Positions 1-7,682 of a DNA stretch of 39,898 bases are shown piece after piece. The number at the start of each line of letters is the position of its first letter. The stretch's first letter is position 1. The notes beneath the pieces were generated by a model that had not been told where the DNA came from, did not search any database, and saw only the letters and a list, made by a program, of their open reading frames with translations. The position numbers were made by a program, and so were the translations under genes. The stretch lies in contig NZ_KB890454.1 of assembly GCF_000373105.1 (NCBI RefSeq), positions 1,690 to 41,587 of the forward strand, given 5' to 3'. The stretch comes from Neolewinella persica DSM 23188. Lineage in GTDB: Bacteria; Bacteroidota; Bacteroidia; Chitinophagales; Saprospiraceae.

Positions 1-1945
1 ACGGTACCGTCGGCGTCCAGGGTGGTTTCCATGTCGTTCTCGGTACAATCATCACCGTCGTCACAGGGAAGGGTAGTGGTAGCGCCGGTGGCACAATCGG
101 TCAGTTCTCCCATGCAGGGAACACAGACGTTGCCATTGCAATCCAGGATGGTCTGTACGTCATTAATCGTAGATGGGTTGCCATCATTACAGGCGACCAC
201 GGAGGTTGTGCCATTAGAGCAATCTATTACCGTTCCGGTACAGGGAATACAGACGGAGCCATCGGTGTCAAGAATGGTCTCCTCATCGTTTTCAGTACAC
301 GGGTCGCCATCATCACAAGGAAGAACGGTGGTGTCACTGGAAGCACAATCTGTAGGGACGCCCGCACAAGGGACACAAACGGAGTTGTCGCAGGTTAGGC
401 GTATTTCAACGTCATCAATGGTATTGGGGTTGCCATCATCACAGTTTCGGCGGGTGGTGGGTCCGGAATCACAATCAACGGTCGTGCCTGAACAAGGGAT
501 ACAAACCTCTCCCGTGCACTGGTCAATAACTTCTACGTCGTTGATGGTACAGTTTTGGAAGTCATTACACGGGCGTTCAAAGGTTTGATCACAAGACAGT
601 AAGGGGACTCCAAGACAGGGGACACAAATCTCTCCGGAGCAAGCGTCTATTTCTTCCAGGTCAAATTCGGTACACGGATCACCGTCATCACAGTCGCGGA
701 GAATGAACTGACTACATGCGGGTACCGGTACCCCGGCGCAAGGCACACAAACTGCTCCGGTACATTCATCAACGATTTCTTCGTCGTTTTCGGTACAACC
801 ATCATTGTCGTCACACGGCAGGCTAATGGTGGTATTGCAGACCGGAGCAGGAACGCCCGCACAGGGTACACAAACCGTAAATCCGTCACAATCCAGTACG
901 GATTCTACATCATTGACGGTACATGGGTCACCATCGTCACAGGGCAGTACGGAAGCTGGTGAATTGTTGCAGTCCAGCACCACTCCGGCGCAGGGAATGC
1001 ATACGCTGCCGTCGCAGTCAAGGGTGGTTTCCACATCGTTATCGGTACAGGGGTCGCCATCGTCACATGGAAGTACCGAAGTTGGGCCGTTACCACAATT
1101 AAGCAATGTACCCTGGCAGGGCACACATACGCTACCGTCACAATCCAGGATGGTCTCCCTGTCGTTGATCGTACAAGGGTCAAGGTCATCACAAGCCCTG
1201 GTTGTTGTTGGGCCGGCAGAACAATCCGTCGGAGTGCCAGCACATGGAATACAGATACTGCCGTCGCAATCATCTACGGTTTCCATGTCTCCGGTGGTAC
1301 AGGGATCGTTGTCATCACATGGCCGAACGGTGGTCAGGGTACAGTCTGGAGCAGGAGTACCCATACAAGGTACACAAACGCCACCACCACAGTCGTCGAT
1401 TTCTTCCATGTCATTGATGGTACAAGGATCACCATCATCACAGGCTTGGACTGTTGTTTCAGTACAGGCCGCTACCGGGGTACCCATACACGGTACACAA
1501 GCCGTTCCGGTACAATCGTCCACTTCCTCCATGTCGTTTTCTGTACAAGGATCACCATCATCACATGCCTGTACGGTAGTTTGGGAACAAGCAGCGACCG
1601 GAGTACCAGCACATGGCACACAGGCCAGTCCGGTACAATCGTCTATTTCCTCCATGTCGTTTTCTGTACATGGATCACCATCGTCACATGGTCGCACGGT
1701 CGACTGGTCACAGGCGGGGAGCGGCGTACCCATGCAGGGCACACAGACCAGTCCGGTACAATCATCCGTTTCCTCCAGGTCATTTTCTGTACAAGGGTCG
1801 CCGTCGTCACAGGGAGCGGCCGTGGTTTGCGCACAAGCCGCTACCGGCGTACCGGCACAGGGGATACAGACACTGTCGTCGCAGTCCAGTGTCTCCATAT
1901 CGTTTTCGGTGCAGGGGTCTCCGTCATCACAGGCCAAATCCCGGG
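1..1945 (-). repeat. Array of 16 coding repeats, period about 123-126 bp
   Basis: The conserved CDDGDP core recurs every 123-126 bases, near 1931, 1808, 1686, 1561, 1438, 1315, 1190, 1065, 939, 813, 692, 568, 445, 313, 191 and 60. Copies 2-5 are nearly identical in sequence, with EE-DDCTG-CVPC-GTP spacing. Later copies vary: several lose single Cys residues (for example GNPNT or GNPST replacing the DPCT motif). The gradient suggests recent local duplication in the N-terminal half of the array. Confidence 0.9.
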
Positions 1946-2900
1946 TATCCGTGCAATCTGCGATACAGCTTGACTCACAAATGATTTCGCCAACCCAGCC
2001 AAGAGCAGTAACGGCTGCGTCTGAGGTGAATCGGAAAAATAGACACCCGGAGGGATGGGTAGACGTGTACGTTACATCGGCATCAGCGCCACAAAGGTTA
2101 GCAAGCAATGGGTCCGCATCACTTGGCCCATTGTAAATAGTGATCGCATCACCACAATCAACTTCGTATTTTGAGAAGTAGATGGATACAACATCCCCAG
2201 GGTTGTCAGGGCAGACGCTGTACTCCACTAAATTGTTGTTAGGGTAATTCCCTGCCAAGCCACCAGGGTCTACAATGGCGGCACCGCATACCGGATCTTC
2301 TGCACAATTCAGGTATTGGCCTGCACCATTCCAAACAAGGTCGAAACCGTTAGAGCTTACGGAGAAATTATCTATCAGTAGCCAGTACCCTTCCCCTGGA
2401 TTGACCGTAAGTGCGCGGACAAAAAGGCCTAAATTATTGCTTGTTGCGGTAGTGGAAAGCCCGGTAGGTGCTTGAGTTCCTGAATAGGAACAGCGAATAG
2501 GATTGCCCAGGTTGCCACATTCCATCGGATTCGCAGCCGTAGTTGGCCCCCATACGGCAAAGTCATAATCCCTGCCAGTTGAACCAGTACCATTAGGCGT
2601 TATAACAAACGTCAGAATAGTATTAGGTGGTGTTTGGGCATTCATCTCAAAAAAGTACCAAGCGGAGAAACGTTCCCCGGTAGCCAGGCAGCCTTGGTTT
2701 GTTCCCCCCGCAAAATCGTCGATTCCGATTCCAGATGGCTGGAAATTTATTGGGCTGCCATCGCACACAATTTGTGAATCAACACAATCTTCGTTTTGTG
2801 CTGAAACAAAAGCTGTTGGCGCAAATAAATTAACCAATAAAACAAGTAGAGGCATCAGCAAACGGCTGTTGCGTGTAGAGAGTTTAAACACCTGTTTCAT
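1..2900 (-). CDS. Giant secreted Cys-rich repeat protein (CUB-like domain plus at least 16 tandem repeats), C-terminus outside window
   Basis: The reading frame is open from the ATG at 2900 down to the window edge without a stop, giving at least 966 codons. The N-terminus has a signal peptide (charged start, hydrophobic stretch, cut near FVSAQ at about residue 35). Residues about 36-200 form a predicted beta-sandwich typical of T9SS-exported surface proteins. Residues about 205-315 look CUB-like (YSVCPDNPGD, ITIYNGPSDADPLL, CLFFRFTSD). From residue 324 a unit of 41-42 residues repeats: CDDGDPCTEND, then acidic residues, DC, VCVPC, GTP and a final Cys, about six Cys per unit. Sixteen units are visible; those at 1300-1930 are most alike, those near the window start more divergent. 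The Asp-rich CDDGDPC core resembles thrombospondin type-3-like calcium-binding motifs common in Bacteroidota surface proteins (family knowledge); calcium binding is inferred. A T9SS sorting domain is expected beyond the window. Confidence 0.85.
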   Translation of the reverse strand, partial: MKQVFKLSTRNSRLLMPLLVLLVNLFAPTAFVSAQNEDCVDSQIVCDGSPINFQPSGIGIDDFAGGTNQGCLATGERFSAWYFFEMNAQTPPNTILTFVITPNGTGSTGRDYDFAVWGPTTAANPMECGNLGNPIRCSYSGTQAPTGLSTTATSNNLGLFVRALTVNPGEGYWLLIDNFSVSSNGFDLVWNGAGQYLNCAEDPVCGAAIVDPGGLAGNYPNNNLVEYSVCPDNPGDVVSIYFSKYEVDCGDAITIYNGPSDADPLLANLCGADADVTYTSTHPSGCLFFRFTSDAAVTALGWVGEIICESSCIADCTDTRDLACDDGDPCTENDMETLDCDDSVCIPCAGTPVAACAQTTAAPCDDGDPCTENDLEETDDCTGLVCVPCMGTPLPACDQSTVRPCDDGDPCTENDMEEIDDCTGLACVPCAGTPVAACSQTTVQACDDGDPCTENDMEEVDDCTGTACVPCMGTPVAACTETTVQACDDGDPCTINDMEEIDDCGGGVCVPCMGTPAPDCTLTTVRPCDDNDPCTTGDMETVDDCDGSICIPCAGTPTDCSAGPTTTRACDDLDPCTINDRETILDCDGSVCVPCQGTLLNCGNGPTSVLPCDDGDPCTDNDVETTLDCDGSVCIPCAGVVLDCNNSPASVLPCDDGDPCTVNDVESVLDCDGFTVCVPCAGVPAPVCNTTISLPCDDNDGCTENDEEIVDECTGAVCVPCAGVPVPACSQFILRDCDDGDPCTEFDLEEIDACSGEICVPCLGVPLLSCDQTFERPCNDFQNCTINDVEVIDQCTGEVCIPCSGTTVDCDSGPTTRRNCDDGNPNTIDDVEIRLTCDNSVCVPCAGVPTDCASSDTTVLPCDDGDPCTENDEETILDTDGSVCIPCTGTVIDCSNGTTSVVACNDGNPSTINDVQTILDCNGNVCVPCMGELTDCATGATTTLPCDDGDDCTENDMETTLDADGT

Positions 2901-2907
2901 AAGCCTA

Positions 2908-2936
2908 AAAAGTTACCCGAGTTAATTCAAAGACAA
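2908..2936 (-). promoter_or_regulatory. Putative Bacteroidota-type promoter of the Cys-rich repeat protein
   Basis: On the minus strand TTG (2936-2934) is followed after 18 bases by TAACTTTT (2915-2908), close to the Bacteroidota consensus TTG-N17-23-TAnnTTTG. The ATG follows only seven bases later, so the mRNA would have an extremely short or absent leader. Confidence 0.4.
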
Positions 2937-2991
2937 TGTAGTCAAAAAATCCACCGGTCCTGACCGAAATGCTGCCGGTTGTCTTATTTGA

Positions 2992-3008
2992 GCACCTGCG
3001 GCCGCGCC
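2992..3008 (+). repeat. Dispersed GC-rich 17-bp motif, copy 1
   Basis: Exact GCACCTGCGGCCGCGCC, followed by TGAAAA. Intergenic, between two divergent genes. Confidence 0.8.
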
Positions 3009-3126
3009 TGAAAACCCTGAATTGATCAACGAAACAGGCCTTAATTCATCTATTACGATAGAAATCGTAGTAAAGACTTGCGCAACTACGACTGCGCTCG
3101 TACATTTGTTACGAGAGAAATCGTAA

Positions 3127-3240
3127 TAGGGTCGCTTCGCTCCTGTTGTAGACTGTTCGCTTCGCTCACGTTGCAGGGGTTGCAGCGACCCGCTTCGCAG
3201 CCCGTAACTCTTGCAACCTTAGCGCAGCGACCCTGCAACT
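3127..3240 (-). repeat. TGCAAC / GAGCGAAGCGAC repeat element
   Basis: Read on the minus strand, this stretch contains CAACAGGAGCGAAGCGACCC and CCCTGCAACGTGAGCGAAG. They match, with one or two differences, units at 16880-16955 that lie inside a coding sequence. Several short sub-units alternate, so this is a low-complexity mosaic rather than one long repeat. Confidence 0.6.
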
Positions 3241-3266
3241 TTTCATAATCCACAACCAAGCCTAAC

Positions 3267-3656
3267 ATGAGTAAAGATAAAAAACAGCAACCTACCGCTT
3301 CTGAGTTGGCCATCCTGGCCATTCTCTGGGATAAAGGGCCTTTACCGGTCAAGACGATTCATGAAAAACTGAGTGAAGAGAAGGAAGTGGTGTACACCAC
3401 CATCCTGAAAACGATGCAGGTAATGATGGAACGTGGTTTTCTTGACCGGGAGAGCCAGGGGCGTAAACACATTTACCGGGCCATCATCGCCCGGGTAGAC
3501 ACCCAGGATCGTCTGCTCGACAGCTTCATGAACCGTGCCTTCGGCGGTTCTGCCAAAGCACTGGCGATGCGCGCCTTGGGTAACTACCGTACCTCAAAAG
3601 AAGATTTGGAGGAGTTGAAGGCATTGATCAATAAAATCGAAAACGAAGACCAATGA
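3267..3656 (+). CDS. BlaI/MecI/CopY-family transcriptional repressor
   Basis: A 129-residue protein matching the penicillinase-repressor family in length and layout. An N-terminal winged helix (TASELAILAILWDKGPLPVKTIHEKL, then VVYTTILKTMQVMMERGFLDRE, recognition helix about residues 40-60) precedes a C-terminal dimerisation helix region (about 80-129). In this family the partner membrane peptidase, or a protease it activates, inactivates the repressor and so derepresses the operon and target genes. Its stop codon overlaps the start of the M56 gene (ATGA at 3653-3656), so the two are co-translated and functionally linked. The target genes cannot be named; no beta-lactamase lies in the window, and general envelope-stress control is as likely as antibiotic sensing. 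Confidence 0.92.
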   Translation: MSKDKKQQPTASELAILAILWDKGPLPVKTIHEKLSEEKEVVYTTILKTMQVMMERGFLDRESQGRKHIYRAIIARVDTQDRLLDSFMNRAFGGSAKALAMRALGNYRTSKEDLEELKALINKIENEDQ

Positions 3657-6600
3657 TCGAGCAATTTTTTTCCCCCGAACTCATCCACGCCCTGGGGTGG
3701 ACGCTCGTTCATTCCCTTTGGCAAGGTGCCTTGTTTGCCGTAGCGCTCGGTTTATTACTCGTCCTGCTGCGAAAATTCAGCGCCAGGGCCCGCTATAATG
3801 TAGCCATCGGCATGTTATGCGCCTTTTTCCTTACTGCTTCACTTTCCTTCTACCAACTTTACGTTGGTACATCGGAGGCCGTAAGCGTCGTTTTACCAGC
3901 CAGTCAGCCTGAAGTACAACCAGAGGTCGCCGATAGCGCTCTTCCAATAGCTGCCAAACATAAGCCGAACCTAACCAGTGTGGCTCCGGCTCCCATTGTT
4001 TCGGCCAGTTTCCGTGAGCGTTTTGTCAACTATTACAACCACCACCTTCCGCTGATCGTAACCCTCTGGTTGATGGGGGTACTGGTACTGCAACTCAGGT
4101 TTTTAGGCCAGTTGGCCTATGTCCAACGACTAAAAAACTACGGAACCGAACGGTTTCCAGCGAAATGGGCGGTACAGATTCAGGAGCTGGAAACACGTTT
4201 GAACATTAGCCGCCCCGTTCGGTACCTGACGTCCTTTCGGGTAAACTCTCCGCTCACGTTGGGCTGGTTGAACCCCGTCGTGCTCTTTCCCCCCGGCCTA
4301 CTGGCGGAGTTAAAAGCATCTCAGGTAGTAACCATCCTGGCGCATGAATTAGCGCACGTAAAGCGCAATGATTTTATGGTCAACTTGGTTCAGACCCTGC
4401 TGTGCACACTTTTCTTTTTCCACCCGGCCACCTGGTGGATGTCGGCACGCATTAATGAAGAGCGGGAGCACTGTTGTGATGACCTGGCGATTGACGTAAC
4501 TGGCGAAGCCGTAGGTTATGCTAAAACCCTTCTACGGATGAAGGAGGAAGAACTGAAGAGGGATGGGGTGCTGACAATGGCTTTTAGGGGCAAAGAGGCA
4601 GGTGGTTTCAATTACCGTATCCGACGATTGGTCTCCGGTTACCTCAATGGTGCTACCTACGGAGAGGGGCTGGTAACGGCACTCATTCTGGTCGCAGCGC
4701 TTGGAACTGCCGTGGCGGCATCAGATGGAGACCAGGCTCAAGTATTGGAGCCGGAACCGGTGGAGACGGAAATGGAGACCTCACCAGAAGAGGATGTAAT
4801 AGCCAGCGCCGTTGGCATCGAAAATGCAGAAATGCCCGCGACAACAACGGATGCCCTGAACACCAGGCGTGTTTCTGATGAAGAGGAAAGGGAGGACTCC
4901 GGAGCTGCTTTGGCTTATATGGACTGGGCGGCAACGGATGGAAAAAAAGTTGCGAACGGGGCGCTGGCAGCATTGCCAGACAGCCTGGAATTTCCTTTCC
5001 TGATGGAGGCGATAGACGACGGTAACTATGACCTGGTAAAGTACTTCCTGTCTAAGAACGTCAACGTAAATCAGACCGACCGAAATGGCTGGACTCCCCT
5101 GATGGTGGCTGCCAGCGAAGACCACGTCCGGATTGTCCGGTTACTGATCAATGCCGGAGCCGACGTCAACTACGTGAACCGACGTGGATGGACGGCTTTA
5201 ATCGAAGCGGCTGACGAAGGGGCCACCGCCAGTGCACGGGTACTGCTGGGAGCCGGTGCAAAAACGGATCTGCCGGGTACTTCACGGTCTGCTGCGGATA
5301 TGGCCGCCTCCGAAGGACATCCCGATATCTTGCGGATGCTGGTCGGTAAGGGCGCCGATCTTTCCGGCCTTGGGCGCACTACTACACCACTTCACCAGGC
5401 GGCCGAAGAGGGCCAATTGAACATTGTGAAAAGCCTGATTGAGGGCGGCGCGGACGCAGGTGCAGGGGATGAGGATGGAAGAGCAGCGCTCCACTACGCT
5501 GCAGCCGAGGGTAAGACTGAGGTGGTGAGGTATTTGCTGGAGAAAGGGGCTGACCCCAATAAAGGGGATAATGAAGGCCGAGGTCCGCTCGCCTACGCTG
5601 CCGAAGAGGGCAAACTGGAAGTCATCCGCCTGCTGCGCGCCAACGGCGCGGCTGTGGCTGCCGCAGATCAGGATGGGAGAACGCCCATCCACTACGCCGC
5701 ACATGAAGGGAAATTAAGCGTCGTGGAAATGCTTTTGGAAAACGGTGGTACTGCTAACGTAGGCGATCATAGCGGGCGTACCCCGCTACACTATGCCGCC
5801 AAGGAGGGAGATGATGATATGGTCAGGTTATTATTGGCTAATGGTGCCGTGGCTAACGCCCGGGACAGAAACGGTCATACTGCTCTGGACATGGCCATCG
5901 ACGAACTTATCGACGCCACAGATGATGAACTTCGCCACGCTAATATTAAGCCTGGAGAAAATGCAACCATCACAACCACGACCAACGGCCCGGACGGGAA
6001 GGTAATCAGACTGTTGACCCAGGCAGGAGCTACCTCCAGCCGGATGGAAGTGAATGGAAATGGAAATGTTCGCATTACCGTGGACGATGATCATGGTTTT
6101 TACTTCGACTCCTCCGACGGTGGTACGAGCTCCCATCACGATGTTTTTGACGATGGTACCAGCTCTCATTATGATTCCTTTGGTGATGATGAGAACGAGG
6201 TTAATGCGGCGAACGAAGCTAATGAGGCCAACATCCCAAACCGTAACGGTAGTTCTTCTGGCGAACCACTGGTGTCGGCCGTACGGAAGGGGGAGAACTA
6301 CAAAATTGACCTGCTGATCAGCGGAGGAGCCAACGTAGACGGAATTGGCCGAAACGGGCGGACACCGCTCACCGAGGCTTCTTTCCATAACTACAATGTT
6401 CATACTGGCCAATTAGTAAAGGGCGGTGCCGATATCAACAAGCGGGACGCCGAAGGATACACACCACTGACGATGGCGGTACAGCACAATAACTTTTCCA
6501 CCGTTGACCTCCTGCTCGAATTAGGAGCAGACCCCAATCTGAAAGATGGGAATGACCTTTCAGCGAAAGACATTTCGCTGCGGGACAACTACCCTGAAAT

Positions 6601-7270
6601 CCTACGCCTGCTCAACGATGCCGGGGGAAACGTAACGGGCGTTGAGCATAACGGGACTTCTCCTTTAGAAGTGCCAGCACGGGATGGTCATCTGGGAAGT
6701 CTCCGCTATTTATTGGAGCAGGGCGCTGATCCGAACGCCGGCAGTGGTTGTCCTCCCGTCTTTCTGGCGGCAAGGGAAGGGCACCTGGAAGCCATCCGTT
6801 TACTGGCTCGCAACAAAGCCAACCTGGAAAAGGGCTGCGATTACCGGGATACGGATTTTTACTACCGGGCTGTGCCCGGTGGTGGGGGCTCCGTCGCCGA
6901 TTACCAGGGGCCCGGGGCCCTGATGGTAGCCTTGACACAGACCGACGCTACTGCTGTATCGGCTTTGTTGGACGGTGGCGCCAACGTGAATGCAACCTGC
7001 CGCAAGGCCCGCTACAACAGCCCCCGGGAAATATCGTGGCGGGAGTCGGAAAACTTACGGAAGGAAGAACTGGCGTCTCGGTTTGACATGCAATACGACG
7101 TCAGCGGCTGGACGCCGTTGATGGAGGCGGTCGAATCTAATAGGCTGGCATTGGTACAACTGCTGCTTAAAGCTGGTGCTAACAAAAACCTTGTTGCGGG
7201 TGGCGGTCTTTCGGCAAGAAGCCTGGCTAAAGAGATCGGTAACCCGGATATTATTACTGCTTTGCGGTAG
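3653..7270 (+). CDS. BlaR1-type M56 membrane metallopeptidase fused to ankyrin repeats
   Basis: A 1205-residue protein. Hydrophobic segments lie at about residues 10-37, 48-66, 134-150 and 337-357, as in BlaR1/MecR1. The zinc site is visible as HELAH at 231-235 with a downstream acidic motif EEREHCCDD (269-277). BlaR1 has a penicillin-binding sensor after the fourth helix. This protein instead has an acidic linker (about 358-440), about eight ankyrin repeats (445-775; GWTPLM, ALHYAAAEG, VVRYLLEKGADPN), a polar Asp/Ser/Asn-rich spacer (about 790-866) and a second ankyrin block with less regular repeats to the C-terminus. It overlaps the blaI-like gene by four bases. If BlaR1 topology holds, the ankyrin part is periplasmic and would sense a protein ligand. 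Peptidase identity is strong; the signal is unknown. Confidence 0.9.
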   Translation: MIEQFFSPELIHALGWTLVHSLWQGALFAVALGLLLVLLRKFSARARYNVAIGMLCAFFLTASLSFYQLYVGTSEAVSVVLPASQPEVQPEVADSALPIAAKHKPNLTSVAPAPIVSASFRERFVNYYNHHLPLIVTLWLMGVLVLQLRFLGQLAYVQRLKNYGTERFPAKWAVQIQELETRLNISRPVRYLTSFRVNSPLTLGWLNPVVLFPPGLLAELKASQVVTILAHELAHVKRNDFMVNLVQTLLCTLFFFHPATWWMSARINEEREHCCDDLAIDVTGEAVGYAKTLLRMKEEELKRDGVLTMAFRGKEAGGFNYRIRRLVSGYLNGATYGEGLVTALILVAALGTAVAASDGDQAQVLEPEPVETEMETSPEEDVIASAVGIENAEMPATTTDALNTRRVSDEEEREDSGAALAYMDWAATDGKKVANGALAALPDSLEFPFLMEAIDDGNYDLVKYFLSKNVNVNQTDRNGWTPLMVAASEDHVRIVRLLINAGADVNYVNRRGWTALIEAADEGATASARVLLGAGAKTDLPGTSRSAADMAASEGHPDILRMLVGKGADLSGLGRTTTPLHQAAEEGQLNIVKSLIEGGADAGAGDEDGRAALHYAAAEGKTEVVRYLLEKGADPNKGDNEGRGPLAYAAEEGKLEVIRLLRANGAAVAAADQDGRTPIHYAAHEGKLSVVEMLLENGGTANVGDHSGRTPLHYAAKEGDDDMVRLLLANGAVANARDRNGHTALDMAIDELIDATDDELRHANIKPGENATITTTTNGPDGKVIRLLTQAGATSSRMEVNGNGNVRITVDDDHGFYFDSSDGGTSSHHDVFDDGTSSHYDSFGDDENEVNAANEANEANIPNRNGSSSGEPLVSAVRKGENYKIDLLISGGANVDGIGRNGRTPLTEASFHNYNVHTGQLVKGGADINKRDAEGYTPLTMAVQHNNFSTVDLLLELGADPNLKDGNDLSAKDISLRDNYPEILRLLNDAGGNVTGVEHNGTSPLEVPARDGHLGSLRYLLEQGADPNAGSGCPPVFLAAREGHLEAIRLLARNKANLEKGCDYRDTDFYYRAVPGGGGSVADYQGPGALMVALTQTDATAVSALLDGGANVNATCRKARYNSPREISWRESENLRKEELASRFDMQYDVSGWTPLMEAVESNRLALVQLLLKAGANKNLVAGGGLSARSLAKEIGNPDIITALR

Positions 7271-7682
7271 CGCGCGCTTTGCCAGGTAGTGGGAGTAGGT
7301 AGTGCTACCGCACGGTTCTGCTAGCTTCGGTCGTGCACCTCTCCCCCCGACCCTCTTCCCTGGGAGAGGGGAGACGGCTCTGCTGGTATGAGAATGTCAT
7401 TTCAGGCTTGAATTTAAGTCCGTATATCCTCTTTTTACCTAAAAGCATGAATGCTTGGGTCACCCCTCTCCGGGGGAGAGGAGCTGTGGGAGAGGCGGTT
7501 TCCCCTTTGCTCCTTTAACCCTTTCACGGCACCTGCGGCCGCGCCAAAAAAAACACTGACGTACTACCTAATCTCACTTCTAATAATCTCCAACCAATAA
7601 CCTCAACCCCTTCAGCGAAGCGGACTGACCGCAGCTGCCCAACGTTTATTTACCTGGCCAAACGGCCCAAAATTTAACCCAA
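7271..7682. other. Intergenic region with CTCTCCC/GGGAGAG palindromes
   Basis: It holds a pair of related palindromic blocks, about 7339-7380 (CCCTCTTCCCTGGGAGAGGG core) and about 7460-7505 (CCCTCTCCGGGGGAGAGG core), in inverted orientation about 90 bases apart. The GC-rich 17-bp motif follows at 7529. A 61-codon ORF across the palindromes is low complexity and not credible as a gene. No clear promoter was found for the following receptor gene. Confidence 0.5.
7529..7545 (+). repeat. Dispersed GC-rich 17-bp motif, copy 2
   Basis: Exact GCACCTGCGGCCGCGCC followed by an A-run; intergenic, 138 bases before the receptor gene. Confidence 0.8.

Larger units (their letters stand above)
2901..3266. 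other. Divergent intergenic region with repeat-family sequences
   Basis: This 366-base region separates the divergent repeat-protein and blaI-like genes. It holds the GC-rich 17-bp motif at 2992 and, at about 3127-3240, low-complexity units (TTGCAGGG, GTCGCTTCGCTC). The complement of these units matches the repeats later found inside the metallophosphoesterase gene near 16850-16955. I see no convincing gene here; short ORFs consist of the repeat. Confidence 0.6.

Noticed and set aside
1..1945. CRISPR-like periodicity
   Set aside because: Repeats of 123-126 bases without short unique spacers, all in one open reading frame; they are protein repeats.
805..2136. Long Ser/Gln/Val-rich plus-strand ORF (and another at 22-588)
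   Set aside because: They are antisense to the Cys-rich repeat gene; the repetitive low-complexity translation simply mirrors its repeats. The minus-strand frame gives signal peptide, CUB-like domain and regular Cys spacing.
3086..3352. 88-codon minus-strand ORF
   Set aside because: Made of the TGCAAC/GAGCGAAGCGAC repeat and overlapping the start of the blaI-like gene.
5831..6412. 193-codon minus-strand ORF
   Set aside because: Antisense to the ankyrin region of the M56 gene; translation has no recognisable domain.
7333..7518. 61-codon ORF before the receptor gene
   Set aside because: Lies in palindromic CTCTCCC repeats; no ribosome-binding site or homology pattern.
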